Assembly (NCBI GenBank): GCA_034370385.1
Contig: JAXMKZ010000051.1
Coordinates: forward strand, 124,001-188,000
Length of the DNA: 64,000 nt
Reading direction: 5' to 3'
From: Coriobacteriia bacterium
GTDB lineage: Bacteria > Actinomycetota > Coriobacteriia > Anaerosomatales > PHET01
Shown one piece after another: positions 17,504 through 27,078 of the stretch. Below the pieces are notes generated by a model. The model saw only the letters and a program-made list of their open reading frames with translations. It was not told the origin of the DNA and ran no database searches. The position numbers and the translations under genes are program-made. The first letter of the stretch is position 1, and each line of letters starts with the position of its first letter.

Positions 17504-20164
17504 CTACTTGACCTGAACCTGGGCCCAGCCCGCACTGGTGTTCCCACTCGTTCCGTAGCCCGCCCTCGTGCAGCCCGGATGCACCGCCTGCAGGGCGTAG
17601 AGACCCCGCCTATCCAGACTGAAACGCGCGGCATAGCCCAGCGTGTTGCCCGGGCCGGCGGACGAGGTCGCCCACACGCTTCCGTAGTACGCCCATGTCT
17701 TCTTGCTGGCGTTCCACTTGCGGACGACGATCCTGATGTCCCGCACGCTGCCCGTGTGCGCAGGCATGACCGCTCCGGTCGCGGCGAAGGATGCCTTCGC
17801 CCGGACCGATCTTGGTGCTCTCGGCTTCGTCAGCTTCACCGCGCCGCCGATCGGCGCGACTCCGATGTTGGAGCCTGCGGCGCCGGTCTCACGCCACACG
17901 ACCCATGTGGCCCCGATGCGGGGCGAGTCGTTTTCCGCGGGGTCGGGGGTGATTCGCTGCAGCGTTCTGCTGGCGACGGTGTAGACATAGATGTCGCCGT
18001 CGCCGTTGCGGTTGTCCGACCAGGTGATCCGACCGTTGGCGACATCCGGGGAGTTCTGCGAGTAGCTGTCGCTGGTGATGATCGTCGTCTTTCCGGTGCG
18101 CAGGTCAAGGCAGTGGATGTCTCCACGCAGCCCGTTCCCTGTGTCCTTCCAGACGACCAAGTCGCCATCGATAGCCGGGTCGTTCTCGTTCGCCGACATG
18201 CTGGTCAGCCTTCGAGTTGAGCCCGTGCGCATGTCGTGCAGGTAGATGTCGGCCTTGCCCTTGCGCTCGTCGCGCCAGATGATTCGGTACTCGGTGTTGG
18301 CTCCGGTCAGGGGTACGCCCGGAATCTGCGATATCTGAGGACGCCGCTGCGCTCGTGTGTCGGCGGTGAGGCGCTCGATGGCGCCGTTGTTGGTGTCGTA
18401 CGTGTAGATGTCCCAGTTCCCGTTGCGGTAGTCGGACCAGACGATTCGATTGCCGGCGATCGCCGGTTCGTACTGGGGGCTGGGGTGGTCGGTTATTCGT
18501 GCTGACTTGCCGGACGGGATGTCGTAGGCCCACACGTCCGCGTTCGTACCGGACTCCTCGTACCACACGACCGTGTTGCCGCTGATGCGCGGACCGCGCT
18601 GGTCACCCGCACGGATGGAGAGCTTCGTGGGATAGCCCCCCAGCTTCTGCCCGTAGATGTCCCAGCTCCCCGCGGTGTACTCCTCCCAGACGACCTGATC
18701 GCCCGAGACGTCCGGCGCTGAGCGCATCATGCCTGCCATCGCGGTCACATCCGCCATCGCCGAGTACGCCGCCTCGCGCGGGCTCGCATTCGCGCTCGTC
18801 GAAGAGACCGATGTTGCACCGACGGTGCCCTTCTTGACGCGGATGTTGTTGACGATCGCAGCGTTGATCGGTGCGGCACGCTCCTGAGCAGCAGGGCCCC
18901 CGTTATTGCCGACGATCACCGACCGCGCGCCTGCCCGGATGCTGACCCCGTCACCACTCGGCAGTCTCAGGAGGATGCTTGTGGTCACGTCACCTTCAGC
19001 GGCTCCCGGCACACCGCCTCCGCGTACCGTCGCGATCTCGGCGGCGGTTCCGTCGATGAGCGTACTGGAGTACGTGTAGCCCGACTCGCGCGGGAACGCG
19101 GATCCTTTGCGGTACTTGACGGTGACGCTCCCGGAGACCCATGTCTCGCCGCTACCCTTGTCGAAGCCGAGATACGCTTCCTGGTCTTCGCTGAAGCCCC
19201 ACGCGCCCTTGGGCCAAGGCTCCTTGATGTAGTCGAAGACATACGGGTTCGAGCCGACGACGTTGCGTCGTGGATAGGAGCTGTTGCTCGGGAACTCGGT
19301 GCAGCCACTGGGTATGGCTGTCAGCTGGACCGTGTACTTGTTCGACGCCTTCTGTGTACGCAGCATCGTCTTGAGGTTCGTCCAACCCTTCCCGGTGGGC
19401 AGCTTGGCTGCGAGATACTCCTCGGCGATGGTCGCAGGGTCGGGGAACCAGAACCCGCACCACGTGCGCATCAGCTTCGGGTCGATCCCGAAGTACTTGC
19501 GCGATGCGCCGATGGCGGCCGCGTACTCGGCCTCGAACCGCTCCCACGCGGTCTTGAGGGATTCCACGGATGCTCCATTTGCCGCGAGCTGTTCGAGCCT
19601 GTTCAGGTAGATGAACTTGCCGCGCATCGACTCGAGATAGTCCGTGTAGCGCTCGTCATACTGCTTCTGCAGCGTGTTGTCTGGGCCAGAGAACGTGAGC
19701 CCGGGCTGGTTGGCGAGGTACTGGTCGTCTCCGTTGACGTGTTGAATCCGGTGTAGCAGCTCGTGGAGGGTGGTCTCCGGATTGCCGCCTCCCTTGCGTG
19801 GATCTGAGCTGAGGGAGATCTCATCGGTGCCCCAGAAGCTCGTCACGTAGCGGTCGGTGATGCGGGGATTGATCACGATGTTGTCGACCTGCTGAATCAT
19901 CCTCACGAACGTGTCGAGGTTTCCAGCCGACATGAACTTGTTCCACTGATGCCCCGTGTAGGTCTTGGACTTCATCTGATCGGTGATTTGCTTGATGAGG
20001 GCGTTCTTGAGGCCCCGTTGCCGACTCGCGTTCATTTCCCGCGCGTACTCGGTGTCCGCGGGATCGGCCGCGGCAGGCGCCGTGGCGAAGGACACAGAAG
20101 CGATACCGAGCGCTAAGACCAGCAGCAACCGGATCGCCACGGTCGGCCGAGAAGACGTAACCAT
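17504..20164 (-). CDS. Large secreted protein: HExxH domain plus TolB-like beta-propeller
   Basis: Extracellular protein of 886 residues. A signal peptide (about 1-35, cleavage near APAAADPA) leads to a domain with ETTLHELLHRIQHVNG (around 130-145), an HExxH zinc-peptidase-like motif in a context resembling anthrax-lethal-factor or M78-type zincins. After a linker come five to six beta-propeller blades of TolB type, each ending in phrases such as NTVVWYEES, NRIVWSDYRNGNWDIYTYD and GRITWSDNRNGDGDIYVY. The C-terminal 90 residues form a beta-sandwich-like module ending GYGTSGNTSAGWAQVQVK. Start ATG at 20164 with GGGGGG upstream. No sortase signal. Function and substrate are unknown. Confidence 0.78.
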   Translation of the reverse strand: MVTSSRPTVAIRLLLVLALGIASVSFATAPAAADPADTEYAREMNASRQRGLKNALIKQITDQMKSKTYTGHQWNKFMSAGNLDTFVRMIQQVDNIVINPRITDRYVTSFWGTDEISLSSDPRKGGGNPETTLHELLHRIQHVNGDDQYLANQPGLTFSGPDNTLQKQYDERYTDYLESMRGKFIYLNRLEQLAANGASVESLKTAWERFEAEYAAAIGASRKYFGIDPKLMRTWCGFWFPDPATIAEEYLAAKLPTGKGWTNLKTMLRTQKASNKYTVQLTAIPSGCTEFPSNSSYPRRNVVGSNPYVFDYIKEPWPKGAWGFSEDQEAYLGFDKGSGETWVSGSVTVKYRKGSAFPRESGYTYSSTLIDGTAAEIATVRGGGVPGAAEGDVTTSILLRLPSGDGVSIRAGARSVIVGNNGGPAAQERAAPINAAIVNNIRVKKGTVGATSVSSTSANASPREAAYSAMADVTAMAGMMRSAPDVSGDQVVWEEYTAGSWDIYGQKLGGYPTKLSIRAGDQRGPRISGNTVVWYEESGTNADVWAYDIPSGKSARITDHPSPQYEPAIAGNRIVWSDYRNGNWDIYTYDTNNGAIERLTADTRAQRRPQISQIPGVPLTGANTEYRIIWRDERKGKADIYLHDMRTGSTRRLTSMSANENDPAIDGDLVVWKDTGNGLRGDIHCLDLRTGKTTIITSDSYSQNSPDVANGRITWSDNRNGDGDIYVYTVASRTLQRITPDPAENDSPRIGATWVVWRETGAAGSNIGVAPIGGAVKLTKPRAPRSVRAKASFAATGAVMPAHTGSVRDIRIVVRKWNASKKTWAYYGSVWATSSAGPGNTLGYAARFSLDRRGLYALQAVHPGCTRAGYGTSGNTSAGWAQVQVK

Positions 20165-20385
20165 CACAGACCCCCCAATCTGTTGCGCAATCCGTCCACA
20201 CGCGAGTGTACGTCTGCGCTACAACAATCCTACCCGCGGCAGGACGCAGACAGACAGCCTGAGACGTCAGCCGTCCGAAGAGCGCGCTGCTTCGCTCGGG
20301 GACTCTGTGGCGACTGAGGCAGGGTGATGCCGCTACAGATAGGGACGATCACCGAGCAACCCCGCGCGTGACGATTCACGCGTGA

Positions 20386-20391
20386 TACACT
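20386..20391 (+). promoter_or_regulatory. -10 element of a probably leaderless pcrA transcript
   Basis: TACACT ends 9 nt before the ATG at 20401, and no Shine-Dalgarno lies between. Transcription would begin at or within a few bases of the start codon. The -35 is poor. Confidence 0.5.
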
Positions 20392-20400
20392 ACCTCGCCT

Positions 20401-22674
20401 ATGAGCCACCTCGACCTCGCCTCACTCAACCCCGCACAGCGCCAAGCTGTCGAGACCACCGAGGGACCGCTCCTCGTCCTCGCCGGTGCGGGCTCCGGTA
20501 AGACGCGCGTGCTCACCTACCGCATCGCACATATGGTCGCTGACCTGCGCGTGAGCCCGGCCGAGATCCTCGCCATCACCTTCACGAACAAGGCCGCGGC
20601 CGAGATGCGCGCGCGTCTGACGACCCAGCTCGGCGGCATCGGCGCGGCGTGGAATCCGCGCGCGATGTGGGTGCTCACCTTCCACGCGATGTGCGTGCGC
20701 ATGCTGCGCCTCGACGGTCACCTGCTGGGCTACAACTCGAACTTCACGATCTACGACGACGATGACAGCAAGCGGCTGTTCAAAGACGTGATGCGCGAGC
20801 TCGAGTACGACGAGAAGCGCTACCCCATCAACTCGGCGCGCGGACGCATATCATCAGCCAAGAACGAGCTCGTGCGGCCGGTCGAGTTCGAGCAGAAGGC
20901 CTTCACCCCGCTCGACAAGGTCGCGGCGAAGATCTATCCGGTGTACCAGCGTCGCCTGAAGGCCAACAACGCGATGGACTTCGACGACCTGCTCGTCAAC
21001 GCGCACAGGCTACTGGCCGAGCATCCCGAGGTGCTGTCGGCCTACCAGGAGCGGTTCCGCTACATCAGCGTCGACGAGTATCAGGACACGAACCACGCCC
21101 AGTACTCGATCACGTCGCTTCTGGCTGCAGCGCATCGCAACCTCATGGTCGTGGGCGATGATGACCAGTCGATCTACTCGTGGCGAGGCGCCGACATCCG
21201 CAACATCCTGGAGTTCGAGCACGACTATCCTGAGGCGACCGTGGTCAAGCTGGAGGAGAACTACCGCTCGACCGCCCGAATCCTGATGGCGGCCAACGCA
21301 GTCGTTTCCCGCAACGAGAACCGAAAGCCCAAGACGCTGTTCACGAGCAACGCGGAGGGCGAGAAGATCTCAAGCTACCTGGCCAGTGACGAGCGCGACG
21401 AAGCGCGGTTCATCTCGGGCGAGATCGACCGGCTGGGGCGCTCCGAGCACCGCCGTAATCGCGACTTCGCGGTGTTCTACCGCACGAACGCGCAGTCTCG
21501 GTCGATAGAGGACGCCTTCCTCCGTGCCGGCATCACCTACCGCATCGTGGGAGGAACCCGCTTCTTCGACCGCGCTGAGATCCGCGACGTGACGGCTTAC
21601 CTGAAGGTCATCGTGAACCCGGCGGACGAGGTGTCGCTGCGCCGCATCGTCAACACGCCCAAGCGCGGCATCGGCGACACGACCATCGAGCGCATCACCG
21701 CGATCGCTCGCCAGAAGGGCATCGGCTTCGAACTCGCGGTGCGCGACGAGGAGGCCCTCAGCGCGTGCGTGAATGCCGCGACGTGCGCCAAGCTGGCGGC
21801 GTTCGCGGCGTTGCTCGACGAGATGCGCGGGCTGCAAGGAGACCTGCGCGACGTGGTCGAGATGATCATCGAGAAGACCGGCATCATCGCCGCCTACGAG
21901 ACCGAACGCACCGAGGAGTCGCTCGGACGCGCAGACAACGTGCGCGAGTTCTTCACGGTCGTATCCGAGTTCGCGGCCAGCCACGAGGCACCCGACCTGC
22001 CGGCCTTCATGGAGTGGCTCGCGCTGCGGACCGACTTGGACTCCCTCGAAGAGGGCGCCGACGACTACGTGACACTCATGACCGTGCATACGGCCAAGGG
22101 CCTCGAGTTCCCGGTCGTCTTCGTCGCGGGCCTTGAGGAGTCGCTCTTCCCGCACGCCAACTCGATGTTTGATCCTGCCGGCCTCGAGGAGGAGCGGCGC
22201 TTGGCTTACGTCGCCATCACACGAGCGCGTGAGCGGCTGTATCTCTCCCATGCGCATGCGCGCTCGATCTTTGGATCCACGCAGCACAACCCGCCCTCCC
22301 GTTTCATCGGCGAGATCCCCACAGAGCACGTCGAGGTGTCCGGCGTCGGCTCAGATGGCTTCTCGGGCTCAGGCTGGGCTAAGCGCGGCGATCGACGAGG
22401 CACATCCGGGCACGGCGCGGGGGCACCGCGTGAGGGCCGCGTCTTCGGCGCGGGCGCACCTCTGGGCGTCGGCGCGCCGTCACGGCCGGCCTCCAAGGCG
22501 CCCACGGTGCCGACTGAGACGTTCGCAGCGGGGGACGCGGTCGACCACAAGGTCTTCGGTCGAGGCTCCGTGTGCGAGGTCAACGGCGACCAGCTCGTGG
22601 TACGTTTTGCGCGCACCGGCGAGACGAAGAAGCTGCTGGTCGGGTACGCTCCCATCGTGAAGGTCCGCTCGTGA
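20401..22674 (+). CDS. pcrA: ATP-dependent DNA helicase PcrA/UvrD
   Basis: Superfamily 1A 3'-5' helicase of 757 residues, full length for PcrA/UvrD. Motif I is GAGSGKTRVLT (29-39), Ia ITFTNKAAAEMR, II DEYQDTN, III GDDDQSIYSWRGAD, IV LEENYRST, V VMTVHTAKGLEFPVVFVAGLEE and VI RLAYVAITRARERLYLSHA. The C-terminal end has a Gly/Arg/Ala-rich linker and a Tudor-like module (DHKVFGRGSVCEVNGDQLVVRF) that in PcrA binds RNA polymerase. It unwinds DNA in repair, replication restart and transcription-coupled repair. The ATG at 20401 lies within 10 nt of a -10 element and lacks a ribosome binding site. Confidence 0.95.
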   Translation: MSHLDLASLNPAQRQAVETTEGPLLVLAGAGSGKTRVLTYRIAHMVADLRVSPAEILAITFTNKAAAEMRARLTTQLGGIGAAWNPRAMWVLTFHAMCVRMLRLDGHLLGYNSNFTIYDDDDSKRLFKDVMRELEYDEKRYPINSARGRISSAKNELVRPVEFEQKAFTPLDKVAAKIYPVYQRRLKANNAMDFDDLLVNAHRLLAEHPEVLSAYQERFRYISVDEYQDTNHAQYSITSLLAAAHRNLMVVGDDDQSIYSWRGADIRNILEFEHDYPEATVVKLEENYRSTARILMAANAVVSRNENRKPKTLFTSNAEGEKISSYLASDERDEARFISGEIDRLGRSEHRRNRDFAVFYRTNAQSRSIEDAFLRAGITYRIVGGTRFFDRAEIRDVTAYLKVIVNPADEVSLRRIVNTPKRGIGDTTIERITAIARQKGIGFELAVRDEEALSACVNAATCAKLAAFAALLDEMRGLQGDLRDVVEMIIEKTGIIAAYETERTEESLGRADNVREFFTVVSEFAASHEAPDLPAFMEWLALRTDLDSLEEGADDYVTLMTVHTAKGLEFPVVFVAGLEESLFPHANSMFDPAGLEEERRLAYVAITRARERLYLSHAHARSIFGSTQHNPPSRFIGEIPTEHVEVSGVGSDGFSGSGWAKRGDRRGTSGHGAGAPREGRVFGAGAPLGVGAPSRPASKAPTVPTETFAAGDAVDHKVFGRGSVCEVNGDQLVVRFARTGETKKLLVGYAPIVKVRS

Positions 22675-22708
22675 ACGCGGCAGTCAGCCGCACGTCAGGA
22701 GGGTGAAC

Positions 22709-24337
22709 GTGGGACCCGTTCTGGTCTTTGGGCACCGCAATCCCGACAACGACTCCATCTGCTCGGCCGTTGCCTACGCGCACCTGAAGAACCTCACCGA
22801 CCCGGGCAACGTCTACGTGCCCGCGCGGCTGGGTCCTGTGCCCGCCGAGACACGCTGGGTTTTCGAGCGCTTCGGCGTGAGCTTGCCCGAAGAGGTGAGT
22901 CATGTCCGCACCCGCGTGCAAGACGCGATGACCGAGGGTGCCGTCACCGTCGGGCCCGAAGAGCCGATGCTCGTGGCGGGGCGTCTGATGCGCGAGCGCG
23001 ATGTGCGCGCTCTGCCTGTCGTAGACGACAGCGGCGCCCTCATCGGTCTCGTGAGCCAGCGGATGCTCGCCGAGCGCTACCTCGAGGAGACCGAGCTCGC
23101 GGGCTTCGCGCGGATGCCGGTCACCGTGGAGCGCTTGGCGAAGGTGCTCGACGGCGAGGTGCTCGCCGGGGCGCCGGGCGATGAGGTCGCGGGCGGCGTG
23201 CTGATCGGCGCCGCCGAGCCGGCCACGCTGGCGGCCCGCATCAGCCCCGGCGATGTGGTCATTCTCGGTGACCGCCTTCGTTCGCAGCCGCTTGCGCTCG
23301 AGTCGGGCGCGGCGTGCCTCATCGTGACGACCGGGGCGCGTCCGGTCGACGCCGTCATCGAACTCGCGCGCGCTAAGGGCGCGAGCGTGATCGTCACCGC
23401 ACACGACACATACAGCGCGGCGCGCCTGGTGTCGCTGTCGCAGGCGGTGGGCGACCTCATGGACACCGACATCCTGACGTTTGGTCCCGAGGCCTTACTC
23501 TCCGAGGCCGCCGAGGATCTGCTCGCGAGTGTCCAGAGAGAGGCCGTGGTGACCGATGAGGTCGGACACGTGGTCGGGATGCTCACGCGCACCGATATCG
23601 CGCGCGGGAGACGTCGCCGTGTGATTCTCGTCGACCACAACGAGTCCGCGCAGTCGGCCGCCGGAATAGAGGACGCCGCGGTGATCGAGATCGTCGACCA
23701 CCACCGCGTGGGCGACGTCCAGACCGCCGGTCCGATCCTGTTTCTGAACCTACCCGTGGGCTCGACCGCCACGATTGTTGCGACGCGCTTCCAGATGCTT
23801 GGCGTCGACGTGCCGGAAGCGCTCGCCGGCGTGCTGCTCGCCGCAGTGCTCACCGACACGGTGCTATTGAAGTCGCCAACGACCGCGGCGCTCGATCGCG
23901 AGGTATGCGAGCGGCTCGCTGCCGTCGTGGGCGTCGACCCGATGGAGTTCGGGATGGAGCTGTTCCGCGCGCGCAGCGCAGGTCGGCCGTTCCTGGCTTC
24001 CGAGGTCGTCAGCGCTGACGTCAAGGAGTACCGCGCCGGCGATGTCGCCGTGGCGATCGCGCAGTTCGAGACGGTCGATCTGGCCGAGCTCATGGAGCAC
24101 GCTGACGAGGTGTGCACCGCGCTTGAGGCGATGCGGCTCGCCGGTCGCTATGATCTCGCGGTCCTGATGGGCACCGATATCGTGCGAGAGGGCTCCGAGG
24201 TGTTCGCCGCGGGCAAGATCCGCCTAGCGGAGCGGGCGCTCGGGGTCTCGTTCAAGACGGGAAGCGCATGGATGCCGGGCGTCCTGTCGCGCAAGAAGCA
24301 GATCGCGGCGCGCCTCGTGGAGGCATCAGGGGTGTGA
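22709..24337 (+). CDS. ppaC: Family II manganese-dependent inorganic pyrophosphatase with CBS-DRTGG-CBS insert
   Basis: Enzyme of 542 residues that hydrolyses pyrophosphate. The catalytic DHH half is split: it opens with FGHRNPDNDSICSAVAYA (metal ligands H9, D13, D15) and resumes with LVDHNE and EIVDHHRVG; the DHHA2 half ends in the substrate-binding SRKKQ. Inserted between them (about 70-300) are a CBS domain, a DRTGG domain and a second CBS domain. In this subfamily the insert binds AMP/ADP as inhibitors and ATP or diadenosine polyphosphates as activators. The GTG at 22709 is preferred because AGGAGG lies 6 nt upstream; a GTG at 22703 abuts that site. Downstream of pcrA by 34 nt. Confidence 0.92.
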   Translation: MGPVLVFGHRNPDNDSICSAVAYAHLKNLTDPGNVYVPARLGPVPAETRWVFERFGVSLPEEVSHVRTRVQDAMTEGAVTVGPEEPMLVAGRLMRERDVRALPVVDDSGALIGLVSQRMLAERYLEETELAGFARMPVTVERLAKVLDGEVLAGAPGDEVAGGVLIGAAEPATLAARISPGDVVILGDRLRSQPLALESGAACLIVTTGARPVDAVIELARAKGASVIVTAHDTYSAARLVSLSQAVGDLMDTDILTFGPEALLSEAAEDLLASVQREAVVTDEVGHVVGMLTRTDIARGRRRRVILVDHNESAQSAAGIEDAAVIEIVDHHRVGDVQTAGPILFLNLPVGSTATIVATRFQMLGVDVPEALAGVLLAAVLTDTVLLKSPTTAALDREVCERLAAVVGVDPMEFGMELFRARSAGRPFLASEVVSADVKEYRAGDVAVAIAQFETVDLAELMEHADEVCTALEAMRLAGRYDLAVLMGTDIVREGSEVFAAGKIRLAERALGVSFKTGSAWMPGVLSRKKQIAARLVEASGV

Positions 24338-24403
24338 GCGGGACGGGGCACTCCCGGTGGATGCTGGGTAGCGCTTGGATCATCGCCGCGGTGCTGCTCG
24401 TCG

Positions 24404-26167
24404 CTAGGTGGCCCGCGGAAGGTTCAGGGTGAACGTCGAGCCCGTACCCGGGAGCGATTCGAGGGTGACGCTGCCGCCCGAGCGTTCGGCGACGTGTCGA
24501 ACCAGCGCCAGACCCAGTCCGGTGCCGCCCGCGTCACGAGAGCGGCTCCGGTCGACCCGATAGAAGCGCTCGAATACACGCGGCTGGTGCTCTGCCGGGA
24601 TTCCCGGCCCGGTGTCGCCCACCTTGATGAGCACGCTACCATCGAGTCCCATCACGGTGACCGAGACGGTACCGGTGTCCGTGTATGCGATCGCATTGTC
24701 GAGCAGGTTGTCGAGTGCGATGGCCAGATCCGTTGGGTCGGCATGCACGAACACGTCCTGACCGCGAACGGCATCCAGGCTCGACGCCAGTGCGAGCCCC
24801 TTTCGTGCCGATGCGGCTTTGTGCGAAACCACGGCGCGCTCGACGGCCATACGGACGTCCGCGATGGCATCGGGCTTTGGACTCGAGTCAAGCCGGGACA
24901 GGTCCAGTAGGTCGCTCACGAGCTTCTGGAGCCGATCGGTCTCCGCTTCGATGAGGCGCGTGAAGGCGAGGGCTCGGTCTGTCTCGCCGTCTTCGGCTGC
25001 CGTAGCGGCCGTTTCGGCCAGAAGGCGGATTCCCGCCACCGGGGTCTTGAGTTCGTGGCTCGCGTTGGCCACGAAGTCGCGGCGCACCAGTTCGACGCGC
25101 GCGCGCTCGGTTATGTCCGAGATCACCACGATGACCCCGGAGGCGACGTCCGGGGCGAATGGCAGGGGGGCGGCGTACACCCGAAAGTGGCGGCCGGTCG
25201 GGTCCGGGGGTAGGTCGAGCGCGGTCGCGTGATCGGATCCAAGGCGCTCGCGCGTCGCTTCAAGCACCGGTGCGGGAAGCCCTGTCTCATCGAGGCTTGA
25301 GCCCGCCCACCCGCGTGAGGGCGTTCGAAACATGCGGCTGGCCTCGCGGTTGGCCAGCAGCACGGTCTCGCCATTCATGAGCAGCACCGCGTCTCCCAGA
25401 CCGTCTAGTGCGGTTCGCAGCGTGTGCCGTTCCTGCTCCAGCGCCTCGAGTCGGGACTGGACTTGCGAGCGGAGCGTGGCAAGCGCGTCAGCGAGCTCGC
25501 TCAAGTCCGCGGGCATCTCGGGAATCTCCACGCTGAGGTCGCCCGCGGCCATCTTCCCCGCCACCGCGGAGAGCTCCCGCACGGGACGCGCAGCGGCGCG
25601 CGACGCAGAGACGGCAACCGCGAACGTGATGGCCATGGCGATGCCCAGCAGTACCAACGCGATGCGGCGGGAGCGCGAAGCGATGTCTTCGATCTCAGAC
25701 ATGGGCTGGGACACCCGCACGACCACGCGGCGTCCGTCGATCGACCCCGGGACGGCCACGTGCAGTTCCTCTTGACCCTCGGTGGGGGAGACCCGGTGGT
25801 CCGTACCGATGCGGCCGGCGAGGGCCTCGCGAACCTCAGGGCGATCGGTGGGGCTCTCCATCGCAGACGCATCGGTGTTTGAGTCTGCAAGCACTGAGCC
25901 GTCGCTGGCGATGATCGTGAGGCGCAGGTCGGTACGCGCGACCAGCCCTTGTGCCATGCGTGCAGGGGAGTCGTTGGACTCCGAGGCGAGCAGCGCCGCA
26001 CTCTGGGCTACCGCCGTTAGGTTGCGCTGTTGTTGGGTGAGGGCCGCTTCGGCGAGCGGTCCGTAGAGTGACCACACCCAGGCAGCCGTGAACACCGCCG
26101 CAACCAAGGCGTACCCGACCGCCAGGCGAAAGAGCAGCGAGCCCGTGAGTCGATGGGGGGTGCTCAT
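24404..26167 (-). CDS. phoR: PhoR-like sensor histidine kinase
   Basis: Membrane sensor kinase of 587 residues. Two membrane helices (about 11-35 and 168-187) flank an extracytoplasmic sensor domain; then come HAMP (about 188-240), a PAS domain (about 245-355), HisKA with the phospho-acceptor H371 in VANASHELKTPVAGI, and the ATPase domain with N-box LDNLLDNAIAYTD and G-boxes VGDTGPGIP and GTGLGLALV. The ATG overlaps the TGA of the response regulator gene (ATGA). Divergence from pstS with Pho-box-like repeats between strongly suggests a phosphate-sensing PhoR; unlike E. coli PhoR, it has a large extracytoplasmic domain, as in Gram-positive PhoR. Confidence 0.9.
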   Translation of the reverse strand: MSTPHRLTGSLLFRLAVGYALVAAVFTAAWVWSLYGPLAEAALTQQQRNLTAVAQSAALLASESNDSPARMAQGLVARTDLRLTIIASDGSVLADSNTDASAMESPTDRPEVREALAGRIGTDHRVSPTEGQEELHVAVPGSIDGRRVVVRVSQPMSEIEDIASRSRRIALVLLGIAMAITFAVAVSASRAAARPVRELSAVAGKMAAGDLSVEIPEMPADLSELADALATLRSQVQSRLEALEQERHTLRTALDGLGDAVLLMNGETVLLANREASRMFRTPSRGWAGSSLDETGLPAPVLEATRERLGSDHATALDLPPDPTGRHFRVYAAPLPFAPDVASGVIVVISDITERARVELVRRDFVANASHELKTPVAGIRLLAETAATAAEDGETDRALAFTRLIEAETDRLQKLVSDLLDLSRLDSSPKPDAIADVRMAVERAVVSHKAASARKGLALASSLDAVRGQDVFVHADPTDLAIALDNLLDNAIAYTDTGTVSVTVMGLDGSVLIKVGDTGPGIPAEHQPRVFERFYRVDRSRSRDAGGTGLGLALVRHVAERSGGSVTLESLPGTGSTFTLNLPRAT

Positions 26168-26877
26168 CAGGGTGTCTCGGTTCCCTGCTTCGCCAGCGGC
26201 TCGAACCTGTAGCCGATTCCATGCACCGTGTGAACGTAGGTATAGGCGGACGGGTCTTCGACCGCCTGGCGCAGTCGCCGGACGTGCACGTCGATCGTGC
26301 GTGAGGTGGGAAGGTGCTCGTAGCCCCACACCTCCTCGGCGAGTATCTGGCGCGTGCACAGTTCGCCGGTGCGCTTGGCAAGACACAGGAGAAGCTGGAA
26401 CTCCTTGAGGCGCAGGCGAGCGGGTTGCCCGGCGACCGAGGCGCGGAAGCTCTTGGGCTCGATCACGAGGTCGCCCACCTCGATGCGCCGGTCATCGGCG
26501 AGCGTCTCGCGTGTGCGCACGCGGCGTAGGTTGGCTCGCACGCGGGCGAGCAGTTCCTCCATGGAGAACGGCTTGGTGATGTAGTCGTCAGCTCCGGCGT
26601 CGAGTCCGCGCACCTTGTCGCGTTCGGTGTCGAGCGCCGTGACCATGATGATGGCGATTTCGCGGTCGGTGGCCCGGAGCTTCTCGGCGATCTCGTAACC
26701 GTCGGTTCCGGGCAGCATCAAGTCGAGCAGCACGAGTTCGGGCATCACCCGATTCGCGAGATCGAGTGCCGCGTCGCCGTCACCCGTCGAATGCACGGTG
26801 AATCCCGCGCGCCGCAGGGCATACTCGACTGTCTGCCTGATGATCGGATCGTCCTCGACCATGAGGATAGTGGCCAT
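26167..26877 (-). CDS. phoP: PhoP-like response regulator (OmpR family)
   Basis: DNA-binding response regulator of 236 residues. The receiver domain has the acidic pair E8/D9/D10, phospho-acceptor D52 (LVLLDLMLPGTDG), the switch T in MVTALD and K in YITKPFSMEEL. The winged-helix OmpR/PhoB domain follows (about 135-232), with RLRLKEFQLLLCLAKRTGELCTR and TIDVHVRRLRQAVED. The ATG at 26877 has AGGGAG upstream. With the kinase gene it forms an autoregulated pair; Pho-box-like repeats lie 70-110 nt upstream. Confidence 0.92.
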   Translation of the reverse strand: MATILMVEDDPIIRQTVEYALRRAGFTVHSTGDGDAALDLANRVMPELVLLDLMLPGTDGYEIAEKLRATDREIAIIMVTALDTERDKVRGLDAGADDYITKPFSMEELLARVRANLRRVRTRETLADDRRIEVGDLVIEPKSFRASVAGQPARLRLKEFQLLLCLAKRTGELCTRQILAEEVWGYEHLPTSRTIDVHVRRLRQAVEDPSAYTYVHTVHGIGYRFEPLAKQGTETP

Positions 26878-26924
26878 CACGGGCTCCCTTGGCTTTGGGG
26901 GACGGACGGCACATGATTGCACGC

Positions 26925-26984
26925 GTGAAACCTCGACACGGGCTGTTTCACATGGAGTTTACACCTACGTGCATTGAGTTTACC
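26925..26984. promoter_or_regulatory. Pho-box-like repeats between phoP and pstS
   Basis: GTTTCAC (26945-26951), GTTTACA (26957-26963) and GTTTACC (26978-26984) lie in direct orientation at steps of 12 and 21 bp, close to multiples of a DNA turn; a weaker unit may sit at about 26968. GTGAAAC (26925-26931) is the exact inverse of the first. Actinobacterial PhoP sites are built of direct GTTCACC-like units about 11 bp apart. The position between the divergent phoPR and pst transcripts fits control of both. Confidence 0.65.
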
Positions 26985-27078
26985 TGCGTGCAACCAAAGC
27001 ACGGTGACATGTCCGTAGCATGGCTCGCGGCGGGTGCTCAAGCCCCGCTTACACGACACTGAAAGTGAGGTAGTGCCA

